64,000 nt of DNA from positions 2,728,001 through 2,792,000 of the forward strand of contig NZ_CP172882.1 in assembly GCF_050529585.1 (NCBI RefSeq), in the 5' to 3' direction. Positions 54,004 to 62,412 of the stretch are shown one piece after another. Each line of letters opens with the position of its first letter. The stretch's first letter is position 1. The stretch is from Enterococcus_D sp050529585. GTDB lineage: Bacteria; Bacillota; Bacilli; Lactobacillales; Enterococcaceae. The notes below the pieces were generated by a model. It was not told the origin of the DNA. It ran no database searches and saw only the letters and a program-made list of their open reading frames with translations. The position numbers and the translations under genes are program-made.

Positions 54004-54715
54004 GTAAAACTTCCTCCTTTTTGAATAAATGACGCTGATACGTTTGGGCATACTTTGAAAAACTGCCTTTTCTTACATCGTACGTATTCAGCAGCTCAAC
54101 AAACCACAATGGATAAGCGCCTAACGCTTTGACTTCCATCAAGACACCGATCTCAGGTGCCACCAATGCGCCATCACTGCCTGCAGCTAGATCTAAATTG
54201 CACGAACGAAAACGAATATTTTGATCAAACGTCACGCGAAATTCACTTTCATCTTCCACAAACAACGACAAACGATCATAGGCAATCAGGACTCTTGGCG
54301 CTAGATCTTGATTTTGTTTGAATAACCATTTGATCTCAGCAGCAATTTGCGCGGGTTCAACCGTATCTGGCAATTGACCATTCACGACCCATTGCTGAAA
54401 ATCTTGATACGACATGGGTACCCGCCGTTTGTAGACGATGCCGTTGACTTTCTTCTTGATTTCTAAAAAGATCAAACTATCTTGACTTGGTACACCATAA
54501 CTGCGAATCCGGAATTTTTCTTTATACTTTGGTTTATCCATTGAATGGCGAATAAAGCGAAAATCGTCTGTATCATAGTATAATGACATAATCGTATGTT
54601 TGCCGTATTCGTCGACTGTCATTTTTTGTTGCAATGCATCAAAAAAAGCAGGAAAACGATCCGTGGGAATCAAGTATTTTGTTTCTTTTCGTTGAAAAAC
54701 TTTTTTTAGTTTCAC
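53993..54715 (-). CDS. VTC-domain protein (putative polyphosphate polymerase)
   Basis: 240 aa triphosphate-tunnel-type domain as in yeast VTC4. Basic tunnel residues are seen in RKETKYLI (about 9-16), KYKEKFRIRSYG (about 63-74), VYKRRVPMS, and an acidic metal-binding LMEVKALG near the C-terminus. It may polymerise or bind polyphosphate, but no membrane anchor is present; DUF4956 is the likely partner. Starts with GTG 8 bases after GGGAGG. A response-regulator box lies upstream. Confidence 0.85.
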   Translation of the reverse strand: MKLKKVFQRKETKYLIPTDRFPAFFDALQQKMTVDEYGKHTIMSLYYDTDDFRFIRHSMDKPKYKEKFRIRSYGVPSQDSLIFLEIKKKVNGIVYKRRVPMSYQDFQQWVVNGQLPDTVEPAQIAAEIKWLFKQNQDLAPRVLIAYDRLSLFVEDESEFRVTFDQNIRFRSCNLDLAAGSDGALVAPEIGVLMEVKALGAYPLWFVELLNTYDVRKGSFSKYAQTYQRHLFKKEEVLHVI

Positions 54716-54746
54716 TTGCTTGTCCTCCCTTGTAGTTCATGCTTAT

Positions 54747-54778
54747 AATTTAAAGGGAGTAACTTAAAACCAGCTTAA
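54747..54778 (-). promoter_or_regulatory. Promoter with response-regulator box, VTC operon
   Basis: On the minus strand TTAAG-N6-TTAAG (54763-54778), 10 bases, TAAATT. The spacing is identical to the box at 51323-51354. It lies between the VTC operon and the divergent two-component genes, where autoregulation is also likely; a further TTAAG stands on the plus strand near 54795. Confidence 0.6.
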
Positions 54779-54846
54779 GTAATTCTCTGCTTTTTAAGTA
54801 TTTTTTATGTTATTCATGCTATTCTTATCATTAAAGAGGTGGAAAA

Positions 54847-55521
54847 ATGATTAAAATATTGCTTGTTGAAGATGACAAAACATTATCAGAAAATATCAAA
54901 GAAATCGTAAGTGAGATTGGTGAAGTCAGCCAATCATTTGATGGCAGTGAAGGATTATACGAAGCTGAGACAGGGATCTATGACTTGATCATTTTAGATT
55001 TGATGATGCCTGAAATGGATGGCTATGAGGTATTGGCAGCTTTAAGAAACAAAGGGATTCAAACCCCAGTATTGATTCTGACAGCCAAAGATGGCTTGGA
55101 GGACAAAGTCACTGGTTTTCAAAAAGGAGCGGATGACTACTTAACAAAACCATTTTACCGTGAAGAATTGCTGATGCGGGTCAAAGCCTTGCTAAAACGC
55201 GCATTGGGCTTATTCAATGAAAACAATATCGAATACAAAGGATTGGTATGTAAATTATCCACCAATGAAGTGACCTTCAATGGACAGCTTTTGCCGATCC
55301 AGGGCAAAGAATTTGAGTTGCTGCTGTACTTTTTACAAAACAAAGGTATCATTTTAACAAAAGAACAGATTTTCGATCGAATTTGGGGATTCGACTCCGA
55401 GACGACCTTGACAGTCGTTGAAGTCTATATGAGCAACTTGCGCAAACATTTGCGGGATACCGGTGTTGACAAAGAGATTCGCACGTTGCGCAATGTCGGC
55501 TATATCATGCAAGGAGCATAG
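54847..55521 (+). CDS. OmpR/PhoB-family response regulator
   Basis: 224 aa. Receiver domain with acidic pocket (E8-D10), phosphoacceptor D51 (LIILDLMMPEMDGYE) and the Lys of YLTKPF, then a winged-helix effector domain (about 130-222, ending RTLRNVGYIM). It is paired with the kinase gene 3 bases downstream. TTAAG direct repeats upstream of the neighbouring operons suit an OmpR-type dimer. Confidence 0.95.
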   Translation: MIKILLVEDDKTLSENIKEIVSEIGEVSQSFDGSEGLYEAETGIYDLIILDLMMPEMDGYEVLAALRNKGIQTPVLILTAKDGLEDKVTGFQKGADDYLTKPFYREELLMRVKALLKRALGLFNENNIEYKGLVCKLSTNEVTFNGQLLPIQGKEFELLLYFLQNKGIILTKEQIFDRIWGFDSETTLTVVEVYMSNLRKHLRDTGVDKEIRTLRNVGYIMQGA

Positions 55522-55524
55522 CGG

Positions 55525-56841
55525 ATGAATAAGGAACGTTCAAACAAACAACGATTACAGTCCTTTTTGATCAACGTCAGTGCCTTTGCCATTGTTTTCT
55601 TCCTATTAAGTGTGATCGTTTTAGAATTGTTCAATCAGTCTGCTTATCGCGAAACCGACTTATCATTAGAACAAGCCGTGGAAGATACGCGGTTGATCCA
55701 AGCGGAGATCAATTCATTCCAATCTAATAGTTTAACGTCACCACCGGATACATCAATGCCCAAAATTCCGGGAACCAACCGCTTCAATACCCAATTGATT
55801 CTGTGGTCTGCTGATGGTGAGATTTTGAATAAACAGGCTTTAGGCGGTCGGTTTTCTCAATTAACAAATCTGACAATGAATACCGACAATCTAGATACGA
55901 TCCAATCCTTTTCCATCGATGATCAATCTGACAATTCCACTGAAGACAAATTACTCTTTCGATCGATCACGACAGAAGCGCCAGCCAATACATTGGGGAT
56001 CAGCTATATCCAAGTCTTAGCCAATACCAACCAAATCAAAAATGCCATGTCTAACTTCCAGACGATTTTGATTTTATCGATGGTTTTTTTCTGGATCCTC
56101 TCTATTGGGATCAGCTATTTCTTGACGACATTAAGCATGCGGCCAATCTTGGCTTCTTGGAAAAAACAACAAGAATTTGTGGAAAATGCCTCCCATGAAT
56201 TGCGGACACCGCTGACGATCATTCAAAATAGTTTGGAGCGATTGTTTACCAAACCGAATCATACAATCATCGATGAATCAGAAAGCATCGCCCAAGCATT
56301 GGCAGAAACCAGACGGTTAACGGGCTTGACCGCCGATTTACTGACGATTGCCCGCAGCGATTCCAATCAACTGACACTCGTGAAAGAACCTGTTGATTTG
56401 GTGCCTTTTATCGCCGAGTTAGTCAAACCCTTCAAAGAAATCGCTGAATTAGATGAAAAACGTTTCGTCATCGAAAACTTTGCAGAGACCACAGCGGTAT
56501 TTGATCAAAAGAAAGTCCATCAAGTTTTAGTGATTTTATTGGACAATGCATTGAAATATACCTCTGTTGGGGATAAAATTACGTTGCTTTCGGAAATTTC
56601 CAATAAACAGTGGTTGATTGAAGTCAAAAACACGGGTCCTTCGATCACAGATGAAGAGAAAGCCCGCATTTTTGATCGGTTTTATCGAGAAGATCGTTCT
56701 CGTTCGAAAGAAACTGGCGGTTATGGGTTAGGATTAGCAATCGCCAAGCAAATCATTGAAGAGCATAAAGGACAGATCACTGTCAAAGATTTACAGCCTA
56801 GAGGGGTCATTTTCCAAATACGTTTGCCAAAGGAAGGGTGA
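55525..56841 (+). CDS. Sensor histidine kinase
   Basis: 438 aa. Two membrane helices (about 12-35 and 180-200) frame an extracellular sensor loop of about 145 residues. The HisKA box has H224 (ENASHELRTPLTII); the ATPase domain has DNALKYT and GGYGLGLAIAK. AAGGAG lies 9 bases before the ATG. The signal is unknown; linkage to the ABC, Cthe_2159 and VTC genes suggests an envelope or surface-polymer cue. Confidence 0.95.
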   Translation: MNKERSNKQRLQSFLINVSAFAIVFFLLSVIVLELFNQSAYRETDLSLEQAVEDTRLIQAEINSFQSNSLTSPPDTSMPKIPGTNRFNTQLILWSADGEILNKQALGGRFSQLTNLTMNTDNLDTIQSFSIDDQSDNSTEDKLLFRSITTEAPANTLGISYIQVLANTNQIKNAMSNFQTILILSMVFFWILSIGISYFLTTLSMRPILASWKKQQEFVENASHELRTPLTIIQNSLERLFTKPNHTIIDESESIAQALAETRRLTGLTADLLTIARSDSNQLTLVKEPVDLVPFIAELVKPFKEIAELDEKRFVIENFAETTAVFDQKKVHQVLVILLDNALKYTSVGDKITLLSEISNKQWLIEVKNTGPSITDEEKARIFDRFYREDRSRSKETGGYGLGLAIAKQIIEEHKGQITVKDLQPRGVIFQIRLPKEG

Positions 56842-56851
56842 GTAGCTGTCC

Positions 56852-57322
56852 TTGATCGTCATAAATCTACGAGAACAACCAGCCTATTTAGCCCAAGCGA
56901 TCGCTTATTTTCAAGCGAAATGGGCGGGACCGGAAACAATGCAGATGTACGAAGATAGTATACGCCATAGTTTTTCTGAGACCCTATTTCCTCAATGGTT
57001 TTTATGGGTCGATGATACAGAAAAAACAGCTCGTCAAAAAACGATCGTTGGTTGCGCAGATTTGATCCCAAATAATTTTATCAGCCGGAAGGATTTGACC
57101 CCTTGGCTTCGCGCTTTATACGTTGATCCGACAGTGCGAAAGCAAGGAGGTGGGCGCTTGTTGATCCAAGCAGTGCAACAAGCTGCACGGACAGGTGGCT
57201 ATCGACATTGATATCTATGTACAGATTTGACCGATTTTTATGAGAAACAAGGGTTCACTCCAGTCGGCCTAGGTCATCATCCCTAGGGCAAATCTTCTAT
57301 GATCTATCGCTGTCTTTTGTAA
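56852..57322 (+). pseudogene. GNAT acetyltransferase gene with two in-frame stops
   Basis: The first 119 codons encode a GNAT N-terminus and acetyl-CoA region (LRALYVDPTVRKQGGGRLLI). A TGA at 57209 interrupts just where the family has YLCTDLTDFYEKQGF, which continues in the same frame. A TAG at 57284 then replaces the expected Trp in HPWG, and the frame ends GKSSMIYRCLL at 57322. Two nonsense changes without frameshift indicate decay. It starts with TTG and has only a distant ribosome site. Confidence 0.8.
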
Positions 57323-57332
57323 GCAGACAAAT

Positions 57333-57376
57333 AAAAAAACAGCTTTGAACGAAAACGTTCAAAGCTGTTTTTTTAC
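57333..57376. terminator. Strong bidirectional terminator
   Basis: AAAAAACAGCTTTGAACG / CGTTCAAAGCTGTTTTTT, 18-bp stem, AAAA loop. It ends the GNAT remnant on one strand and the udk/RNA transcript on the other. Confidence 0.92.
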
Positions 57377-57577
57377 TCACAGTACTATTGCTAGTAGAAA
57401 AGCCCTATCTCCACAAAAGGTCAATTCCGACACCCTGCAAATCCGGCAGGTTGCTTACGCGGTGTGCCTCTGCTATCAATCTGGTCAGCAAATGCTAGAC
57501 CTTCTCGACTCGTCGCATGAGAATTACTTTACCACATAACTTTCGGGAAAGCTACCTTTATCTGCAAAATAAGTTGA
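57377..57577 (-). ncRNA. Possible structured RNA between udk and its terminator (unidentified)
   Basis: 200 non-coding bases after udk contain several clear hairpins on the minus strand: AGCTTT-CCCG-AAAGTT, TTCTC...GAGAA, GGTC-t-AGC-ATTT-GCT-GACC, and CCTGC-CGGATTT-GCAGG, and the stretch ends in a strong terminator. G+C is higher than in usual spacers. I considered 6S RNA by size and position but cannot confirm it. It could be an independent sRNA or a long 3' UTR. Confidence 0.35.
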
Positions 57578-58201
57578 CTATGAAAGAAAAGTAGCGACTT
57601 TCGTTGTGATCAAATCAATCGCTACATGATTTTCGCCACCTTCTGGTACGATGACATCCGCGTAGCGTTTTGTCGGTTCAATAAACTGATGATACATCGG
57701 TTTGACCACTGTAAGATATTGCTCGATGACTGAATCCAATGTCCGGCCCCGTTCTTCCATGTCTCGTTTAATACGACGAATGATGCGAATGTCATCATCA
57801 GTATCGACATATAATTTGATATCCATTAAATTGCGGAGACGTTCATCTTCTAAAATCAAAATACCTTCTAAAATAATCACTTCTTTAGGTTCTTGAATGA
57901 TCGTTGCTTCACTACGGGTATGTGCCACATAATCATATACGGGTTTTTCAATCGTCTGATATGCAAGCAGCTGTTCTAAGTGGGCGATCAATAAATCTGT
58001 ATCAAATGCAAAAGGATGGTCGTAGTTGGTGTTCAATCGTTCTTCAAAACTCAGATTGCTTTGATCCTTGTAGTAAGAGTCTTGTTCCAACATCATAATA
58101 GAATGATTTGGAAAGTGATTAAAAATCGCTCGGCTCACACTTGTTTTGCCGCTTCCTGATCCACCTGTCACACCAATTATAATGGGCTTGCCATTCGTCA
58201 T
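57578..58201 (-). CDS. udk: Uridine kinase
   Basis: 207 aa. P-loop GGSGSGKT (13-20), the DSYYKDQ motif and YDHPFAFD are typical. It phosphorylates uridine and cytidine for pyrimidine salvage. I start at the ATG 7 bases after AGAGGT, six codons inside the longest frame. Confidence 0.95.
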   Translation of the reverse strand: MTNGKPIIIGVTGGSGSGKTSVSRAIFNHFPNHSIMMLEQDSYYKDQSNLSFEERLNTNYDHPFAFDTDLLIAHLEQLLAYQTIEKPVYDYVAHTRSEATIIQEPKEVIILEGILILEDERLRNLMDIKLYVDTDDDIRIIRRIKRDMEERGRTLDSVIEQYLTVVKPMYHQFIEPTKRYADVIVPEGGENHVAIDLITTKVATFLS

Positions 58202-58283
58202 TCGATTTACCTCTTTCATTTCTAAAATTCACACTGTTTCTATTATAGCGAAAATTTTGCAAATTACTACTCTTTCTGAAAAA

Positions 58284-58967
58284 TCAACCTCGTAATAAAG
58301 CCGGTAATTGGTCGATCGATTGGATCTCATATGTAGGTGTGATACCCGCGGTGTTTTTTTTATGGGGATTGAGCCAAATAGTATCAATCCCTGCAAGCTG
58401 CCCGCCTAATATATCTGAACTCAGCGAGTCGCCGATGATCACTGTTTCATGTTTTTTTAAACCCGGGATGCGGGCAAAGACATAATCAAAAAATTCTTTC
58501 ATTGGCTTTTGGTACCCCGTATCTTCGGACACAAAGACATCCTTGAAAAAGGACATTAATTTTGCATCGCTTAAGCGTTGGTACTGTGTTTTGGACACAC
58601 CATTCGTCACAACATAGGTATCAAAATCAGGTGCCAAACGCGCGAGCACTTGATCACTGTTGCCCAATAACTTATGCCCTTGATTCAAGAACGCACGATA
58701 TTGCTGTTCTAAAGCCAGACTGTCGACCTCTTTTCCAAGGGAAGCAAAAAACAGACCAAATCGTTCGTTGGTCACTTGTTCTCGGGTCAATTTCCCTTTT
58801 TCAAAATCTTGCCACAACCCATGATTCAAGGTTTGATAGGTTTGTTTAAGGGTATCTGTCAACTGCAGTCCTTGTGTAGCAAATAATTTCTGTAATGCTT
58901 GGTTTTCTGTATCTTGAAAATCAAGGATTGTGTCATCGATATCGAATAATAGTGTTTTATAGGTCAT
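58284..58967 (-). CDS. HAD-family noncanonical pyrimidine nucleotidase (YjjG type)
   Basis: 227 aa HAD phosphatase: nucleophile DIDDT (D9, D11), VTNG (motif II), the Lys in YQKPMKEFF and the acidic GDSLSSD (motif IV). The YjjG/YfnB group dephosphorylates pyrimidine nucleotides, including damaged ones. It lies between rsuA and udk in the same direction. Confidence 0.9.
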   Translation of the reverse strand: MTYKTLLFDIDDTILDFQDTENQALQKLFATQGLQLTDTLKQTYQTLNHGLWQDFEKGKLTREQVTNERFGLFFASLGKEVDSLALEQQYRAFLNQGHKLLGNSDQVLARLAPDFDTYVVTNGVSKTQYQRLSDAKLMSFFKDVFVSEDTGYQKPMKEFFDYVFARIPGLKKHETVIIGDSLSSDILGGQLAGIDTIWLNPHKKNTAGITPTYEIQSIDQLPALLRG

Positions 58968-58981
58968 TTTTTCCCTCTTTC

Positions 58982-59698
58982 TTAGTGAAAATAATCCACT
59001 AAACGTTCTAATTCATTTTGATGCAGTCGCCGATAGCTGCCGACAGGAAGGTCAGCGGTCAATGTTAATGGGCCAATCGCCGTTCTTTTTAAGGCAATCA
59101 CTTTGACACCGCGGGTCAGAAACATTTTTTTTATTTGATGAAATTTGCCTTCCGTAATCAGCACCGTCGCTTGCGATTCTTCAGAATGTGATTGTTGGAT
59201 CATCAGTTGGGCAGGTTGACACCTGGTGCCATCATGAAAAACGATCCCTGTCTCAAAAGCTGCTCGATCAGCTAATGTCAATGGCCCATTGACTGTCACT
59301 TCATAGCGCTTTGTGACTTTCTTTTGCGGATGCATCAAGGCGTACCCCAATTGTCCATTAGATGTCAACAGGACCAGCCCTTGTGTATCGCGATCTAAAC
59401 GCCCCACAGCATAAAGATCGGCGACTCGATCATTTGCGGCCAAACAATCAATAACCGTTTGGTGTCGGTCATCATGATTGGCCGTGACCACTCCTTTGGG
59501 TTTATGCAGCAAAAAATACGATTCATGTGTTTTCAACTGTTTTCCCTGTACAGTGATATCGTGCAGATCGCTATCGACATTGCGTTCTCCTCGTCGTTCG
59601 ATCTTGCCGTTCACTAGGACATGGCCAGTTTGAAACAAACGTTTCATCGCTTTTCTGGGGGTATGTAATTGTTCTTCGATCAATTTATCTAAACGCAT
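58982..59698 (-). CDS. rsuA: 16S rRNA pseudouridine synthase, RsuA family
   Basis: 238 aa. An N-terminal S4 RNA-binding domain (about 1-55) and a catalytic domain with GRLDRDTQGLVLLT, where the second Asp is the nucleophile. RsuA makes pseudouridine 516 of 16S rRNA; close paralogues act on 23S, so the exact site is by similarity. It lies 14 bases before the YjjG-type gene. Confidence 0.9.
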   Translation of the reverse strand: MRLDKLIEEQLHTPRKAMKRLFQTGHVLVNGKIERRGERNVDSDLHDITVQGKQLKTHESYFLLHKPKGVVTANHDDRHQTVIDCLAANDRVADLYAVGRLDRDTQGLVLLTSNGQLGYALMHPQKKVTKRYEVTVNGPLTLADRAAFETGIVFHDGTRCQPAQLMIQQSHSEESQATVLITEGKFHQIKKMFLTRGVKVIALKRTAIGPLTLTADLPVGSYRRLHQNELERLVDYFH

Positions 59699-59768
59699 AA
59701 GATTCTCTCCATAGCGGTTATTATAGCGTAGATTTTACTATCTGAAAACTAGCGGGCTTTCATATTAG

Positions 59769-59797
59769 TTGACTTTCATTCGGATAGCGCGTAAGGT
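59769..59797 (+). promoter_or_regulatory. Promoter of rplY
   Basis: TTGACT, 17 bases, TAAGGT. The leader that follows is about 195 bases long. Confidence 0.5.
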
Positions 59798-59999
59798 TAA
59801 AGAGTAAAGTAAATAAAGTTTCTCATACACAGCGTTACGACCTGGTGGAGAAAAGTTGAACCAAAACTTTCCGGGACAGTTGTGTACACAACTGTCCTTT
59901 TGCGTGTTTTCATTCACGTACCACTTAATGTGCAGAGTTAACAAAATTTGCTTAAAAAACGCTCGGTCAAGCCGAGAAAATTTTAGGAGGAATTGAGTT
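59798..59999 (+). promoter_or_regulatory. Structured leader of rplY with terminator-like hairpin
   Basis: GGACAGTTGTG-TA-CACAACTGTCC (59874-59897) is an 11-bp perfect hairpin followed by TTTT, and CTCGG-TCAAG-CCGAG (59963-59977) stands just before the AGGAGG of rplY. Together they suggest attenuation or translational control. No other gene is seen in this 300-base gap. Confidence 0.4.
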
Positions 60000-60614
60000 A
60001 TGTCAGTATCATTAGAAGTTACGAAAAGAGAAGTCCGCCCCCGTTCTTTAAGGAACAAATTACGTCACGAAGGCAAAGTGCCTGCAGTAGTCAATGGCTA
60101 CAAAGTAGACAGTACAGCTATTGCTGTCAATGCCGCTGAATTAGAAAGAATTTTGCGTGAGAATGGTTTGAATACCGTGATCACCATTAATCTAGAAGGA
60201 AAAAAAGTCAATACGCTGATCAAAGAGTATCAAGCAGATACTTTTACCCGCAATTTGACCCACGTTGAATTCCTTTCTGTCGATATGAACGAAGAAACTG
60301 AAGTTGAAGCCGAAGTCAGCTTGACTGGTGAAGCTGCTGGTGTCAAAGCCGGTGGTGTGTTGACACAAAACTTGTATGCTGTTGTCGTTTCTGCAACACC
60401 AGACAAATTACCTGAACGTGTTGAAGTCGATGTGACTGCTTTAGAAATCGGCGATTCATTAACCGTTGCTGACCTGCCAAAAAATGATGACTATACGATC
60501 GTCACCGATAGTGAAGAACAAATCGTTGCCATTACTGAACCTCAAGAAATCTCTGAAGATGAAGAAGCTGGCGAAGCTGCTGAACCTGCAGTGATCGGTG
60601 AAGAAGAAGAATAA
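60000..60614 (+). CDS. rplY: 50S ribosomal protein bL25, CTC/TL5 form
   Basis: 204 aa: the 5S rRNA-binding L25 domain (about 1-95, with LEVTKREVRPRS and VPAVVNGYKVD) plus the C-terminal TL5 domain, as in B. subtilis Ctc, a general stress protein. The acidic tail (SEDEEAGEAAEPAVIGEEEE) is typical. AGGAGG lies 9 bases before the ATG. Has its own terminator. Confidence 0.95.
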   Translation: MSVSLEVTKREVRPRSLRNKLRHEGKVPAVVNGYKVDSTAIAVNAAELERILRENGLNTVITINLEGKKVNTLIKEYQADTFTRNLTHVEFLSVDMNEETEVEAEVSLTGEAAGVKAGGVLTQNLYAVVVSATPDKLPERVEVDVTALEIGDSLTVADLPKNDDYTIVTDSEEQIVAITEPQEISEDEEAGEAAEPAVIGEEEE

Positions 60615-60643
60615 TTTTGTTAGGCAAATAAATGATTCTTTCA

Positions 60644-60676
60644 AACAGTACCCTTTTTAAGCGGTACTGTTTTTTC
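60644..60676 (+). terminator. Terminator of rplY
   Basis: AAACAGTACC / GGTACTGTTT stem followed by T-rich sequence on the plus strand. Confidence 0.85.
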
Positions 60677-60696
60677 TTTAAGATAATCAAAATCAG

Positions 60697-60725
60697 TTGC
60701 TTTTTTTCTGCTTCTTCCTTATGAT
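60697..60725 (+). promoter_or_regulatory. Promoter of the DUF960 gene with a repeated element
   Basis: TTGCTT, 17 bases, TATGAT. The -35 lies inside a 14-base word AAAATCAGTTGCTT (60689-60702) that is repeated exactly at 60734-60747, downstream of the -10. This may be an operator pair. Confidence 0.55.
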
Positions 60726-60776
60726 AGATACACAAAATCAGTTGCTTGTACCAATACCTTTGAAGGAGGGATTGTT

Positions 60777-61094
60777 ATGTTTGAAACATTTGATAATGCA
60801 CGCAGCCGTTACGCTTCAGGTGGAATCGTCCAAAGGATGCCTGGTGAATTGATCGATAGTATTTGGATGATTATTGATTTAGATTTAAAAGGGGTATTCC
60901 CGCTGACAAATTTATTGACCTTCGATGTTCAAAACAATCAAGGGCGCGTAAGTCTGCTCTTTTCACAGTCACATTCTGATGTGCAATTAGGCGTGGATTT
61001 GCCTTATTTTTACGAGGATTCACTGCCAAAAACTGTCTACGCGTATGATGACGGTCAACGACAAACGATCTTGTTGCCAAGTGAGACACGTTAG
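60777..61094 (+). CDS. DUF960 family protein
   Basis: 105 aa. Starts MFETFDNARSRYASGGIVQRM and continues WMIIDLDLKGVFPLTNLLTF, the family pattern; about 100 residues is normal. Small cytoplasmic protein of unknown function, common in Lactobacillales. GAAGGAGGG lies 6 bases before the ATG. It is a single gene between terminators. Confidence 0.85.
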   Translation: MFETFDNARSRYASGGIVQRMPGELIDSIWMIIDLDLKGVFPLTNLLTFDVQNNQGRVSLLFSQSHSDVQLGVDLPYFYEDSLPKTVYAYDDGQRQTILLPSETR

Positions 61095-61141
61095 GTGTTT
61101 GTTGATCATTCGACATTTGTTATAACATCCATAAATTATTA

Positions 61142-61177
61142 AACTATCCTTTTCTTTTTAGAGGATAGTTTTTTTTA
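61142..61177 (+). terminator. Terminator of the DUF960 gene
   Basis: AACTATCC / GGATAGTT stem followed by eight T. Confidence 0.85.
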
Positions 61178-61346
61178 TCAATTTTTTCATTCTTTTTTTA
61201 TTCGATTTGCGGTTGATTCGTTCTTTTGCGTTCCCCTGTATGTTTATTTATTATTTTTTGAGAAGTATTCTATTTTCCCGCTAAAAAACAAGTGATTTTA
61301 TACTACAATAATGACAAAAAAGAACATCACGAAGAGGTGAACACAC

Positions 61347-62372
61347 TTGGAAAAAGTACTGGAGAAGGATATTAACCAAATGTTTCAGGTGACTGCTGCA
61401 TTGTTAGCAGAAAATCCACTTTCACTCAAAAAAGCTGCCGCTATACAACAGGTCTCCGTTAAAACAATTCGTCGACTCATGGCTGGTCAATTGAATGAAA
61501 GCTGCTATTTTGATTATCGTATCAATAGCGGAAAAATCACCAACTTTCGCTTCACAAGTGCCCTACCACGAAACCAACATGAACTAATCGCTGATTTGTT
61601 CCATAAAAGCGCGAATTTGGCACTTTTGATTTTATCGATGAAGCAGCCTATTCTGACTTTTCCCATGCTTAGTCATACTGCGTATATCAGTCCATCCACA
61701 CTCCGTCGTCGCTTTACCTCCTTTGCCCGGTTCCTCTCCCCCTACCTCATCACGATCGATCATGGCGTTTATCCAATTATTACAGGCAATGAACGACAGA
61801 TTCGTTTTCTCTTATTCAAATTAACTGCTTTTTTGCTTCCAAATCTTTATGCATCGCCTCTATCGCTCTATCAGCATTTTCACGATATTCATACTTTGCG
61901 TCAAACCGCGCTTTACAGTTTTCGCTCTTGTACAACGACTGAAGAAATCGTGCCTAGCTGTTTTGTCCCTGACTACTATCTAGTCAATGAATCCGCCTAT
62001 CTCTTCTTATGGAAACAACTTTTGGCTCAGGAGACATTCTTTGTGCCAAAGAAAGAAGCAATCTTGCTGACAAGAATTATCCACCCCTTGTTCACGGAGC
62101 CTGAAGATCATTCATTGGCGGATCGCTTATCACAAATTTACCAAGTTCATTTGCTTTGTGCTTTGCTTGAAGGCAATATTTTTGTCTTCCAACCAACCGT
62201 TTTTTCATTTTCAAAAACTACTATAAAACTGATTCGCAGTTTCTTATTGCAACTTCCTCATTATGAAAAGCTGTTGAAAAAACATCCAGAGTTGCCATTG
62301 CTTTATGAATGCATTTGGCAAAAGCACTCTATCTTTCAACCAATCATCACAATAAAAAACGCACGATCTTGA
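61347..62372 (+). CDS. Mga-like helix-turn-helix regulator
   Basis: 341 aa. An N-terminal HTH (about 20-50; LSLKKAAAIQQVSVKTIRRLM) and a second Mga-type HTH (about 95-130; FPMLSHTAYISPSTLRRRFTSF), then a helical region resembling a PRD-like domain but with no obvious phospho-histidine. Mga-type proteins control surface and virulence genes in streptococci and enterococci. Starts with TTG 8 bases after GAGGTG. It is monocistronic, and the target is unknown. Confidence 0.82.
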   Translation: MEKVLEKDINQMFQVTAALLAENPLSLKKAAAIQQVSVKTIRRLMAGQLNESCYFDYRINSGKITNFRFTSALPRNQHELIADLFHKSANLALLILSMKQPILTFPMLSHTAYISPSTLRRRFTSFARFLSPYLITIDHGVYPIITGNERQIRFLLFKLTAFLLPNLYASPLSLYQHFHDIHTLRQTALYSFRSCTTTEEIVPSCFVPDYYLVNESAYLFLWKQLLAQETFFVPKKEAILLTRIIHPLFTEPEDHSLADRLSQIYQVHLLCALLEGNIFVFQPTVFSFSKTTIKLIRSFLLQLPHYEKLLKKHPELPLLYECIWQKHSIFQPIITIKNARS

Positions 62373-62395
62373 TGTTTACACAAGATCATGCGTTT
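62354..62395. terminator. Bidirectional terminator
   Basis: AAACGCAcGATCTTG / CAAGATCaTGCGTTT stem with one mismatch; T run on the minus side, so it ends the methionine operon, and it overlaps the last codons of the Mga-like gene. Confidence 0.8.
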
Positions 62396-62412
62396 CGTGT
62401 TATGAGTGATAA

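Noticed and set aside
57345..57539. 64-aa open frame downstream of the GNAT remnant
   Set aside because: It begins inside a strong terminator, has no ribosome site and runs through sequence that folds into hairpins on the other strand.
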